DNA of 64,000 nucleotides from the NCBI RefSeq assembly GCF_001306035.1, contig NZ_LGCM01000031.1, positions 1 through 64,000 of the forward strand. The letters are read 5' to 3'. The DNA is from Levilinea saccharolytica. Lineage in GTDB: Bacteria; Chloroflexota; Anaerolineae; Anaerolineales; Anaerolineaceae. The notes under the pieces are model-generated. The model searched no databases. It saw only the letters and a program-made list of their open reading frames with translations, and had not been told where the DNA came from. Position numbers and translations under genes: made by a program. Positions within the stretch are counted from its first letter, which is position 1. Every line of letters begins with the position of its first letter. Shown here piece by piece: positions 9,141-17,361 of this stretch.

Positions 9141-10793
9141 ATGCTTACAACCCATCACATCACCAAATCGTATTCCCTCGACCCAGTACTGCAAGAGGTC
9201 AGCTTTACTTTGCAGCCCGGCGAACGCATGGGCCTGGTTGGGCCCAACGGCTGCGGCAAGACCACCCTGCTGCGCATCATCGCCGGTCATGAAAAAGCCG
9301 ACAGCGGCGTGGTGCAGCGCACCCCTTCGGATTTGCCCGTGGGTTACCTGCCTCAGGGTTTTGAAAATCTCCTGCCAGATGAAACGCTCGGTCAATACCT
9401 CGACCGCATCGAAGGCGGCCTCGACCGGCTCTCCGACCGTCTGGCCGAACTGGCCGAAGCCATCGTCCAGCCCAACGGCCCCACTGGGCTTCAGGCCGAA
9501 TACGATCAGGTCTTAGCCCAGATCAACCATGCCGCCCAGAACGCTGGCCGGGCTGCTGCTGTTCTGGCTGCATTGAACCTATCGCAGCTCCCCCGCACCC
9601 TATCGGTCAAAGCCCTCAGCGGCGGCCAAAAAACCCGCCTGGGCCTGGCGCGCCTGCTCATCGAAAACCCGCCCATCCTGCTGCTGGATGAGCCCACCAA
9701 CCATCTTGACCTTGAAATGCTCAGCTGGCTGGAAAACTGGCTGAAGGCGCTGCCCAACGCCGTGCTCATCGTTTCACACGACCGCGCCTTCCTCGATCAG
9801 GTGGCCACCTCCATTCTGGAAATTGATCCCCTCACTCATCAGGCACACACTTACCCAGGTAATTTCAGCGACTATTTACAGCAAAAACAAACTGAACGTG
9901 ACCGCCAATGGCAGGAATACACCGATCAGCAAAGTGAAATCTCCCGCCTGCGCCGCGCCGCCTCCAGAATGCGCGGCCTGGCCCGTCAACATAAGGGCGG
10001 AAAAACCGACCCAACCACCAATACCGATGGCTTTGCTTTGGGCTTTTTTGCTGACCGCGGTAAAGAAACCATTCAAAAAGCCAAAGGGATTGAAAAACGC
10101 GTGGAACGGCTGCTCACCGTTGATCATGTGGAAAAACCCGGCCGCACCTGGCAGATGAAGATGGAATTTGGCAGCACCCCCGCCAGCAGCCGTGAAATAT
10201 TGGTCACAGAAGATCTCACCATCGGCTACCCAGAGGTGACCCTCCTGCAAAAGCTCAACATCTGGATTCGCTTTGGCGAACGGGTCGCCCTGGTCGGCCC
10301 CAACGGCTCCGGCAAGACCACTCTCATTCGCACCCTCACCGGCCAGATTCCCCCCTTGTCGGGCCGTTTCCGCCTCGGCCCTGCCGTCCAGATGGGCATC
10401 ATGGCCCAGGAACAGGAAGAGTTGGAGCCGAACCTGAACGCCTTCGAGACCATCCAGTCCATCACCGGATGGTCGCAGACCGAAGCGCGCTCCTATCTGT
10501 CCAAATTCCTCTTCAAAGGGGACGGGGTCTTTTCACCTGCCGGGCAGCTTTCCTACGGTGAGCGGGCGCGTTTATCCCTGGCCTGTCTGGTGGCCCGCGG
10601 CTGCAATTTCCTCATTCTGGATGAGCCGCTCAACCATTTGGATATCCCCTCCCGTGCCCAGTTTGAGCAGGCCCTGGCCGATTTTGACGGCACCATCCTG
10701 GCCATCCTGCACGATCGCTATTTCATTCAGCAGTATGCCACCACCCTATGGGAAGTCCAGGGGAGCGCCGTGCGCCGCACCGAACTGACCTGA
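9141..10793 (+). CDS. ABC-F family ATPase (ribosome-associated, possibly antibiotic-resistance type)
   Basis: 550 aa, soluble, two ABC domains and no membrane segment. NBD1: Walker A GPNGCGKTT at 34-42, signature LSGGQ, Walker B LLLDEPTNHLD. NBD2: Walker A GPNGSGKTT near 388, signature LSYGE, Walker B LILDEPLNHLD, and a switch histidine in LHDRYF. A long charged linker between them (about 245-340) contains KAKGIEKRVERL, the helical interdomain segment that reaches the ribosomal P site in this family. No C-terminal extension. ABC-F proteins rescue or regulate ribosomes; some dislodge macrolide, lincosamide or pleuromutilin drugs. The upstream attenuator argues for a drug-induced role. Convergent with the next gene: both stop codons lie in one TGACGTCA palindrome. 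Confidence 0.9.
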   Translation: MLTTHHITKSYSLDPVLQEVSFTLQPGERMGLVGPNGCGKTTLLRIIAGHEKADSGVVQRTPSDLPVGYLPQGFENLLPDETLGQYLDRIEGGLDRLSDRLAELAEAIVQPNGPTGLQAEYDQVLAQINHAAQNAGRAAAVLAALNLSQLPRTLSVKALSGGQKTRLGLARLLIENPPILLLDEPTNHLDLEMLSWLENWLKALPNAVLIVSHDRAFLDQVATSILEIDPLTHQAHTYPGNFSDYLQQKQTERDRQWQEYTDQQSEISRLRRAASRMRGLARQHKGGKTDPTTNTDGFALGFFADRGKETIQKAKGIEKRVERLLTVDHVEKPGRTWQMKMEFGSTPASSREILVTEDLTIGYPEVTLLQKLNIWIRFGERVALVGPNGSGKTTLIRTLTGQIPPLSGRFRLGPAVQMGIMAQEQEELEPNLNAFETIQSITGWSQTEARSYLSKFLFKGDGVFSPAGQLSYGERARLSLACLVARGCNFLILDEPLNHLDIPSRAQFEQALADFDGTILAILHDRYFIQQYATTLWEVQGSAVRRTELT

Positions 10794-10795
10794 CG

Positions 10796-11536
10796 TCACC
10801 CGCCGCTGGCGGCCTGTAAAAACCGTTCAAAAATGGGCTGCATGTTCGTCTGTGGAACTGAGTGTTCCTCTGGATGCCATTGCAGCCCTAAACAAAACCG
10901 CATCTGCGGATGTTCAATCGCCTCAATCACCCCGTCTGCCGTGCGCGCGCTCACCCGCAGCCCCAGGCCGGGCTCTTTCACCGCCTGGTGGTGAAAACTG
11001 TTGGAGAGAATTTCCAGGCTGCCCATGATGTCGGCGATGAGCGACCCTTCCGCCAGTGTTACCGCATGATTCTGGAAGACATCCCCTTCTCCCGGCACGC
11101 GCCGATGTTTCAATGCCCCAGGCACCTCGCTGGGAATATCCACCACCAGTGTTCCGCCAGCAGCCACGTTGAGCACCTGCGCCCCGCGGCAGATGGCCAA
11201 CAGCGGCTTGTTCAGTGCCAAAGCCATGCGCGCCGCCGTCAAATCAGCCTGATCTCGCAGCGCATTGGGGTTTTCAATCTTCAGGTGAGAAACCAACCCC
11301 ATCGCCTCTGGCCCCATATCCCAGCCGCCGGTCAGCATGATCCCATCCACGCGCGCAAAGGCCTCCGCCCAGCTTTCTTCATCATACACCGGCACCAACA
11401 TCACCGGCAGACCGCCAGCCCGCAAAATGGCCCCCACGTCATCCTTTCGCCCCAGATAGCGGGAATTCACCTCCTCCGGGCCTTCCTGGTTCGGGTGGGC
11501 GACGATGCCGATCAAGGGTTTGCGCGCTGCGGTCAT
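10796..11536 (-). CDS. class I glutamine amidotransferase-like gamma-glutamyl hydrolase (PuuD family)
   Basis: 246 aa. The start at 11536 is preferred over the ATG at 11647 because GGAGGA precedes it by 6 bases and the conserved strand KPLIGIV begins at once. Catalytic triad elements: Cys in the nucleophile elbow LAICRGAQVLN, and His plus Glu in LQWHPEEHS. FHHQAVKE also fits the PuuD/peptidase C26 family. It should hydrolyse a gamma-glutamyl amide such as gamma-glutamyl-GABA, though the substrate is not evident. No other polyamine-degradation gene is near. Its promoter region holds a palindrome around an ACAATTGT core. Confidence 0.85.
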   Translation of the reverse strand: MTAARKPLIGIVAHPNQEGPEEVNSRYLGRKDDVGAILRAGGLPVMLVPVYDEESWAEAFARVDGIMLTGGWDMGPEAMGLVSHLKIENPNALRDQADLTAARMALALNKPLLAICRGAQVLNVAAGGTLVVDIPSEVPGALKHRRVPGEGDVFQNHAVTLAEGSLIADIMGSLEILSNSFHHQAVKEPGLGLRVSARTADGVIEAIEHPQMRFCLGLQWHPEEHSVPQTNMQPIFERFLQAASGG

Positions 11537-11554
11537 AAAATCCTCCAGGTCAAA

Positions 11555-11575
11555 GAATGTGACAATTGTACATTC
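11555..11575. promoter_or_regulatory. palindromic promoter/operator upstream of the PuuD-like gene
   Basis: GAATGT and ACATTC flank an ACAATTGT core within 21 bases. Read on the - strand it contains a TACAAT -10 box 29 bases before the start codon. A repressor site overlapping the promoter is possible but no regulator gene is adjacent. Confidence 0.4.
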
Positions 11576-11682
11576 CACCGCCAATTTTTGAAAGTGCCTG
11601 ACCCTGGAACAAACGTCCATAGAACTCAGGATTAATCGCGCTGGCATTAACCAGCATTTTCAGTACAATAAATACTGTCTTA

Positions 11683-11708
11683 AGGGTTTTGGAAGGCTTC
11701 AAAACCCT
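11683..11708. repeat. inverted repeat in the divergent intergenic region
   Basis: AGGGTTTTG and CAAAACCCT flank an 8-base loop 44 bases before the threonine dehydrogenase start. Two smaller repeats lie just upstream: GCTGG/CCAGC at about 11640-11655 and CAGTA/TACTG at 11661-11677. The T-poor context on either side does not suit a terminator; these may be operator or mRNA-leader structures. Confidence 0.4.
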
Positions 11709-11751
11709 CTATATCTAACTCCATTCCCCAGTGAAAGCGAGTATACACAAG

Positions 11752-12774
11752 ATGCGAAAAGAAGTCGTCATGATCACCGGCGCAAACGGCGAAATTGGTC
11801 ACGGCCTGATTTCACATTTGGGAAAGAAAGGCGATATTGGCATTCTTGCATTGGATGTCCAGCCCTTGGATGCAGATCTAGTGCCCTACTGCCAGCGCTT
11901 TATCCAGGGTGACATCCTCGACAATATGCTTCTGGGCCGCCTGGTGGCCGAATTTGAAATCCGCACCATTTTCCATCTGGCGTCCATCCTTTCCACCAAA
12001 GCGGAGTACAATCCAGAAACTGCTCATCGTGTGAATGTGGAAGGCACGCTCAACCTGCTGCGCCTGGCGGTGGAGCAATCTGCCTGGCAGGGCCGTGCGG
12101 TCAAATTCATCTACCCCTCATCCATCGCCGCCTACGGCATTCCGGATCTGGAAACCAAAAATCGCGCGGGCAAAGTCAAAGAAGAGCAGTTCTTACAACC
12201 CACCACCATGTACGGTTGCAACAAATTGTATTGCGAGCATCTGGGCCGCTACTACACCCGCCACTACCGCCAGTTAGCCGCTGACAAAGGCAGCGCCAGC
12301 GTGGATTTCCGCTGCCTGCGCTTCCCCGGCCTCATCAGCGCGGATACGATCCCCACCGGCGGCACCAGCGACTACGGTCCGGAGATGCTGCACCACGCTG
12401 CCCAGGGCATTCCCTACCAATGCTTTGTGCGACCCGACTCTCGTCTGCCTTTCATGGCCATGCCGGACGCGGTGAAATCCTTGCTCCAATTGGAAGAAGC
12501 CCCGCAAGAAAACCTCTCCCAACTGGTCTATAACGTCACCAGTTTCAGCCCCACCGCGGATGAAATCCAGACCGTGGTCAAAAAGTATTTCCCCAAGGCA
12601 GAAATTCACTGCCAGGTGCACGGCAGCCGTCAGGCCATTGTGGACAGTTGGCCTGGGGATATTGACGACTCCGCTGCCCGGAAAGATTGGGGATGGTCGC
12701 CCGATTACGATATGAATCGCGCCTTTGATGATTATTTGATCCCCGCGATTCACCGCCGCTACCCTCCAAAGTAG
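11752..12774 (+). CDS. tdh: L-threonine 3-dehydrogenase, epimerase (SDR) type
   Basis: 340 aa extended short-chain dehydrogenase. N-terminal NAD motif TGANGEIG; catalytic YxxxK in MYGCNKLYCE. The C-terminal half carries the distinctive threonine-dehydrogenase elements RFPGLIS, GGTSDYGPEM, LPFMAMPDA, SWPGDIDDSAARKDWGW and YDM, so I prefer this over UDP-sugar epimerase. It oxidises L-threonine to 2-amino-3-ketobutyrate with NAD+. The partner ligase Kbl is not nearby. The start is uncertain: a GTG at 11731 would add seven residues; neither has a clear ribosome site. Confidence 0.88.
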   Translation: MRKEVVMITGANGEIGHGLISHLGKKGDIGILALDVQPLDADLVPYCQRFIQGDILDNMLLGRLVAEFEIRTIFHLASILSTKAEYNPETAHRVNVEGTLNLLRLAVEQSAWQGRAVKFIYPSSIAAYGIPDLETKNRAGKVKEEQFLQPTTMYGCNKLYCEHLGRYYTRHYRQLAADKGSASVDFRCLRFPGLISADTIPTGGTSDYGPEMLHHAAQGIPYQCFVRPDSRLPFMAMPDAVKSLLQLEEAPQENLSQLVYNVTSFSPTADEIQTVVKKYFPKAEIHCQVHGSRQAIVDSWPGDIDDSAARKDWGWSPDYDMNRAFDDYLIPAIHRRYPPK

Positions 12775-12820
12775 GGTGCGCTGCGTCGTAGTCGGAAGTT
12801 TTTAGTTCAGGAGAAAGCGC

Positions 12821-13369
12821 ATGACAGAAGCGGTCAATCCACCTCTCTACACCCTTGCTGCGGATGAAAAAGTTGCCCCCATCATGCTCTACACCCACAC
12901 CGCCCTGGTGTGGGGTGAAGCCATCCTAAAAAAACAAATCCGCGCCAGCACCTGGCTGCGCACCAACGCAGCCCCCGACAGCATCACCCTCTACAACGCG
13001 CGTGTGCTGATCACCACCGCCCCCACGCAAACCCCTCGGCCGCTGGTCTACCCCGAAATTCATTTGGCCCCGGAGCAAGTCCTGGCCTGCCACCTCGTCC
13101 CTCCTGAAAAAGATCCCCCAGATTACGACCCCACCGAACCAAACCGCCGTATGGATCCCGTCTCCATCGTCGTCAGCACCTTCCGCATGGACGGACTCAT
13201 GCGCCTGGCAGCCATCTCGAACCTGAATAAATACTTCGAAGTCACCCACGAAATCTTCACCCCCATCTACGATGCAGAAATCGTCAACACGCTCATTCCC
13301 GCCCTGGGGGCCATGCGGGTGCCTTTCGTCTTGGTGCGGCAAAAATCGGCTATTTTCACCACCCGCTAA
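12821..13369 (+). CDS. conserved-looking protein of unknown function
   Basis: 182 aa, no signal peptide, membrane segment or recognised motif. AGGAG lies 8 bases before the ATG. It has a short N-terminal segment with LYTHTALVWGEAI, a central Pro-rich part mentioning many acidic residues (DYDPTEPNRRMDP) and a C-terminal half with regular strand-helix pattern (VSIVVSTFRMDGLMRLAAISN, then IFTPIYDAEI and LPALGAMRVPFVLVRQ). Codon use and base composition match the neighbours, so it is a real gene. It follows threonine dehydrogenase by 46 bases and is closed by a terminator, so the two may share a transcript. I do not know its function. Confidence 0.7.
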   Translation: MTEAVNPPLYTLAADEKVAPIMLYTHTALVWGEAILKKQIRASTWLRTNAAPDSITLYNARVLITTAPTQTPRPLVYPEIHLAPEQVLACHLVPPEKDPPDYDPTEPNRRMDPVSIVVSTFRMDGLMRLAAISNLNKYFEVTHEIFTPIYDAEIVNTLIPALGAMRVPFVLVRQKSAIFTTR

Positions 13370-13392
13370 CAGTTTTCCTTCTCATCCACCTC

Positions 13393-13426
13393 GGCGCGCC
13401 AAAATATTCCTGGCGCGCCGTTTTTA
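13393..13426 (+). terminator. rho-independent terminator
   Basis: A 9-base stem GGCGCGCCA/TGGCGCGCC with a 9-base loop, then GTTTTTATT. It ends the threonine dehydrogenase/unknown-gene unit. Confidence 0.85.
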
Positions 13427-13454
13427 TTCAATTCTTATAGACTCGTGTTATCCT
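13427..13454 (+). promoter_or_regulatory. possible promoter of htpG
   Basis: TTCAAT (13427-13432), 16 bases, TATCCT (13449-13454) with an extended -10 TG at 13446-13447. The start would be about 25 bases before the ATG. No CIRCE-type heat-shock inverted repeat is visible. Confidence 0.4.
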
Positions 13455-13485
13455 CATGCAGTAACCTGATTCTCTGGAGGACGGA

Positions 13486-15345
13486 ATGAATCCCCAAAAC
13501 CCTATCCCCTTTAAAGCCGAAACCCGCCAGCTTTTAGACATCCTCATCCATTCGCTCTACACCGAGCGCGAAGTCTTTTTACGTGAATTGATCTCTAATG
13601 CGTCCGATGCCATCACACGCCTCAACTACGAGATGCTGACTAACCGCGACGTGCATCAGCCCGATCAGCCCCTGGGGATCTGGATCATCCCCAACGCCGA
13701 AAACCACACCCTCACCATCCGCGATACCGGCATCGGCATGAACGCCGCCGAATTGGAAGAGAATTTGGGAACCATCGCTCATTCCGGTGCGCGTGCCTTC
13801 CTCCAGGCGGCTGCCCAAAGCGGCGCGAAACCCAGCGAGATGATCGGTCAATTTGGGGTGGGATTTTATGCTGCCTTCATGGTCGCCGAATCCATGCGCG
13901 TGGTGTCGCGCTCCTACCGCCCCTCCGACACCCCCGCCGAATGGTTCTCCTCCGGTGAGGATACCTTCACCATCCAGCCAGCCGAAAAAACCGACCGCGG
14001 CACCGAAGTGGTCATTCAGCTCAAAGAGGACGCCTACGAGTTCACCCAGGAATACCGCCTGCGCAGCATCATCCGCCGTCATTCAGATTACATTCCCTAT
14101 CCCATTTACATCGGCGACTCCCAGGAACAAATCAACCAACGAACCGCGCTCTGGCGCCAATCCCCCCGCGAAGTGGAAAGCCAGAGCTACGCCGATTTCT
14201 TCCGTCAGTTGACCATGGAAAATGTCCCGCCGCTGACTCATCTGCACCTCAACATTGACGCTCCTCTTCAGCTATACGCAGTTTTATACGTGCCCGATTC
14301 GCCCGAACGATCCATCTTCTCCTCTCGCCGTCAGGACGGTTTGGCTCTCTACGCTCGTAAAGTCCTGATTCAGGAATACACCCTCGACTTGCTGCCCGAT
14401 TACCTGCGCTTCCTGGTAGGCGTTGTCGATTCTGAAGACCTGCCCCTCAATGTATCCCGCGAATCGATCCAGTCCAATCGCATCATCTCGCAGCTGCGCA
14501 AGCTGCTCACTTCCAAAGTCCTTGATCACCTCAAATCCCTGGCCCAGGATCAGCCGGCGCAGTACGTCACTTTCTGGGAAAAGTACGGGCGCTTCATCAA
14601 GGAAGGTTTGGCCACGGATATGGAAAACCAATCCGCCCTCCAAAGCCTCCTGCGCTTCCATACCCTGCAAAAGCCCGATCAATGGGTTTCCCTCTCCGAC
14701 TATGTCCAGTCCCTGCAAACGGACCAAAAATCCATCTACTACCTTCTGGGTGACGACCCCCGCTCCATCCAAAAAAGTCCCCATCTCGAAGCCCTGCGCG
14801 CCAGTCAGCTGGATGTCCTCTTCCTCACCGATCCCATCGATTCCTTCATGCTGCTGCGCCTGGAGAGCTATCACGATTTTCCCCTGGTGAACATCGCCGC
14901 CGGGAATCTAGATCTGCCCAAGCCCTCTTCGCCGGAATCCAGCGAACAGCCGTCCATTCCCGAAGATCAAAGCGGGGATCTGATCCACCGCATCTCCCAG
15001 CAGTTGGCTGAGCGCGTCTCCGCTGTGCGCCTCACAGACCGCCTGGTCGAATCCCCGGCCCGGTTGGTGGATGAAGAGGGCACTTTGGAGCCGCAAATGC
15101 AGCGCGTGTACCGCCTGTTGGATAAACCCTACGAGGTTCCCAAAAAAGTGCTGGAAATCAACCCGCGCCACCCCATTCTCAAAAAACTTCATCATCTGCC
15201 CGCGGGACACCCTTTGGAAGAAGCGGTCATCGAGCAGATCTATGAAAACGCACTCCTCATCGAAGGGCTGCACCCCGACCCCGCCAACATGATCGCGCGC
15301 ATCCAACGCCTGATGGAAGCTGCCCTCCCGCCAGACGAAAACTAA
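13486..15345 (+). CDS. htpG: molecular chaperone HtpG (Hsp90)
   Basis: 619 aa, complete. GHKL ATPase domain at the N-terminus: ELISNASDAI, DTGIGM, and GQFGVGFYAAF near residues 120-130. Middle domain with DLPLNVSRE, where the catalytic-loop arginine sits. C-terminal dimerisation domain to the end. It is an ATP-dependent cytosolic chaperone dimer. An acidic/Pro/Ser stretch (KPSSPESSEQPS) before the C-terminal domain is a flexible linker. GGAGG lies 7 bases before the ATG. It is transcribed alone between two terminators. Confidence 0.97.
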   Translation: MNPQNPIPFKAETRQLLDILIHSLYTEREVFLRELISNASDAITRLNYEMLTNRDVHQPDQPLGIWIIPNAENHTLTIRDTGIGMNAAELEENLGTIAHSGARAFLQAAAQSGAKPSEMIGQFGVGFYAAFMVAESMRVVSRSYRPSDTPAEWFSSGEDTFTIQPAEKTDRGTEVVIQLKEDAYEFTQEYRLRSIIRRHSDYIPYPIYIGDSQEQINQRTALWRQSPREVESQSYADFFRQLTMENVPPLTHLHLNIDAPLQLYAVLYVPDSPERSIFSSRRQDGLALYARKVLIQEYTLDLLPDYLRFLVGVVDSEDLPLNVSRESIQSNRIISQLRKLLTSKVLDHLKSLAQDQPAQYVTFWEKYGRFIKEGLATDMENQSALQSLLRFHTLQKPDQWVSLSDYVQSLQTDQKSIYYLLGDDPRSIQKSPHLEALRASQLDVLFLTDPIDSFMLLRLESYHDFPLVNIAAGNLDLPKPSSPESSEQPSIPEDQSGDLIHRISQQLAERVSAVRLTDRLVESPARLVDEEGTLEPQMQRVYRLLDKPYEVPKKVLEINPRHPILKKLHHLPAGHPLEEAVIEQIYENALLIEGLHPDPANMIARIQRLMEAALPPDEN

Positions 15346-15359
15346 AACCGTTCCCCCAG

Positions 15360-15390
15360 GACTGCCTCTCCAAAAGGCAGTCTTTTTTTT
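15360..15390 (+). terminator. rho-independent terminator after htpG
   Basis: GACTGCCT/AGGCAGTC stem with a 7-base loop followed by eight T residues. Confidence 0.92.
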
Positions 15391-15420
15391 CTTCATGCGC
15401 CCCCCAACCCCTGAATCCGG

Positions 15421-15426
15421 TATAAT
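15421..15426 (+). promoter_or_regulatory. -10 box TATAAT before zinc-ribbon gene
   Basis: Consensus TATAAT 33 bases before the ATG at 15459; no good -35 is seen 16-18 bases upstream. Confidence 0.45.
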
Positions 15427-15458
15427 AGTCTGGAGTTCAACCTACCGGAGGTTTTCAA

Positions 15459-16538
15459 ATGGCAAAAGAGTCACTTGGCTATGTCAAGTTAGAATGGACT
15501 TGCCCCAACTGCCACCAACGCAACCCAGGCCCGCAAAAGACCTGTGGAACCTGCGGCGCGCCGCAGCCAGCGGATGTGAAATTTGTTCAGGCTGAACGTG
15601 AAGAGATCATCAAGGACGAAACCGAGGCTGAAAAAGCCAAAACAGCCGCGCCTGATATTCACTGCCCCTACTGCGGAACCCGCAACCCAGCCGATGCTGC
15701 TGTCTGTTCGCAGTGCAGCGGTGAACTGAAAGGCGGCCAGCAGCGAGCCGCTGGTCAGGTGATAGGCGCTCATGTGGCCAAGCCCATGGTGGAACTCCCC
15801 TGCCCTAGCTGCGGCAACAAAAACCCCGACACCGCCCTCATATGCGCCCACTGCGGCGCTCAACTCAAAACCACCCCCAAACCCCCGCCGCAGGCCCCTG
15901 CCAAGAAGGGCAGCCCCTGGGTGCTCATCTTTGTTGGTCTGGCAATTTTACTGTGCGGCATTCTGGGCATCGTCTTTCTCATCAATCTGCTGCGTACCGA
16001 TGATATCACCGGAACGGTCACCTCCGTCGCCTGGCGCCGTACCGTGGCGATAGAGCAGTATGGGCCGGTGGAACGCGCCGATTTTCGCGATGAAATCCCC
16101 AGCGGTGCTGAAATTGGCGCGTGTGAATGGCGCTACCACCACACGCAAGCCGACCCTGCCCCCAACGCGGATAAAGTCTGCGGCACGCCCTATACCGTAG
16201 ATCAGGGTACTGGCTTCGGCGAGGTGGTTCAGGACTGCGAATATAAGGTTAACCAGGAGTACTGCAAATATACCGTCACCGAATGGGCGAAAGTGGACGA
16301 ATGGGTGCAGACCGGTCAGGATTTCAACCCCATTTGGCCCACCTCTTCCAGCCTCAACAGCGACCAACGCCTGGGTGACCGTACCGAAGAGTACCGCATC
16401 CTCTTTGACGCTGGTTCAGACAACTACACCTACGAAACCAGCAATTTTGACCTGTTCCAGGCTTGCCGTATCGGTTCCGAATGGACCCTCAGCGTCAACG
16501 GGCTGGGCGGCGTGGTCGGTATCGAACCTGCCAACTGA
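15459..16538 (+). CDS. membrane protein with three N-terminal zinc ribbons
   Basis: 359 aa. Three double-CxxC zinc ribbons: about 16-34 (CPNCHQRNPGPQKTCGTCG), 68-87 (CPYCGTRNPADAAVCSQCS) and 111-130 (CPSCGNKNPDTALICAHCG). A Pro/Lys linker leads to one membrane segment at about 151-173. The C-terminal ~185 residues should lie outside and contain repeated Trp, Tyr and several Cys residues (GACEWRYHH, DCEYKV, EYCKYTVTEW), possibly disulfide-bonded. Zinc-ribbon plus membrane anchor plus extracytoplasmic domain is common in Chloroflexota and Firmicutes, but the function is unknown. GGAGG precedes the ATG. It is monocistronic, with a promoter in front and a terminator behind. Confidence 0.8.
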   Translation: MAKESLGYVKLEWTCPNCHQRNPGPQKTCGTCGAPQPADVKFVQAEREEIIKDETEAEKAKTAAPDIHCPYCGTRNPADAAVCSQCSGELKGGQQRAAGQVIGAHVAKPMVELPCPSCGNKNPDTALICAHCGAQLKTTPKPPPQAPAKKGSPWVLIFVGLAILLCGILGIVFLINLLRTDDITGTVTSVAWRRTVAIEQYGPVERADFRDEIPSGAEIGACEWRYHHTQADPAPNADKVCGTPYTVDQGTGFGEVVQDCEYKVNQEYCKYTVTEWAKVDEWVQTGQDFNPIWPTSSSLNSDQRLGDRTEEYRILFDAGSDNYTYETSNFDLFQACRIGSEWTLSVNGLGGVVGIEPAN

Positions 16539-16562
16539 CCGCATTTCCTCTCTCTGCACGTC

Positions 16563-16595
16563 AGACCCCGCCCCTGTCCGCGGGGTCTTTTTCTT
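16563..16595 (+). terminator. rho-independent terminator
   Basis: AGACCCCGC/GCGGGGTCT stem with an 8-base loop followed by TTTTCTTTTT. The remaining bases to 16736 are AT-rich and probably contain the next promoter; a TACAAT lies at 16698-16703 without a good -35. Confidence 0.88.
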
Positions 16596-16736
16596 TTTCC
16601 AGTCCTGCGCTTGTCTTTCTCCATTATTTTCATCCGGGGTGAATTAATAATGACGAATATACTATGGGATAAGGACTTTTGTTTGCTTAAAAATGCTTAC
16701 AATAAAGCCTGAAAGTACCGTTTTCAGGAGAGGATT

Positions 16737-17294
16737 GTGAGCAAATTCTGGCCCGTACCCGACAGCGCCTCCCGTTCCATCCCGCAAGCTGGTGAACGAG
16801 GGGCTTTTTGGGAAAATCGAGGCGACCGCCGTCACGCTGGTGTAGATCTGTATGCCCCCGCGGGCTGCCCGGTATTGGCGATTGAAGCGGGCGAAGTTTT
16901 GCAGGTCGAAGAGTTCACCTCTCCTCACAAAATCTCCTATTGGAACGTCACCTATTCTGTCCTCATCCGCACCCGCTCCGGCGCGCTGCAGCGCTACGCG
17001 GAGATGGAACAGGCCCTGGTGCAGCCTGGAGAATCCGTCTCAGCCGGCCAGGTCATTGGCCGCGTCGGCCTGGTACTCAACCTGGATCTCATCAACGAGA
17101 CTTCCCCCGCCTACATCCAGCGTCTCAAACAGGCCGGAGCGCCCTCCATGCTCCACTTTGAAATGCACACCGACCTGCCCGATACCAACGATTATCTCGG
17201 CGGCAACTATTTCACCCAACACCAGCCTGCTCAACTGCTGGACCCCACCCCCTACCTGCAAGATTTAGCGCGCTCGCCGGAGAATGAACCCTAG
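16737..17294 (+). CDS. M23 (LytM-type) metallopeptidase-like protein without signal peptide
   Basis: 185 aa starting at a GTG with AGGAG 9 bases upstream. LytM/M23 signature: H33-x3-D37 (HAGVD) and a C-terminal HFEMH near residue 140 supply the usual zinc ligands and catalytic His. These enzymes cut peptidoglycan cross-links or, when inactive, act as scaffolds. Odd point: there is no signal peptide or membrane anchor, so export would need a different route, or the protein acts on lysis or inside the cell. A longer start is not available because of in-frame stops upstream. Similar leaderless M23 modules also occur as lectin-like or sugar-binding variants. Confidence 0.72.
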   Translation: MSKFWPVPDSASRSIPQAGERGAFWENRGDRRHAGVDLYAPAGCPVLAIEAGEVLQVEEFTSPHKISYWNVTYSVLIRTRSGALQRYAEMEQALVQPGESVSAGQVIGRVGLVLNLDLINETSPAYIQRLKQAGAPSMLHFEMHTDLPDTNDYLGGNYFTQHQPAQLLDPTPYLQDLARSPENEP

Positions 17295-17361
17295 GCACCG
17301 CGCGCCTTACGCAATCCAGGCAAATATCTAAGATTTCATTCAAAGCTTCAGGAGGATATAC

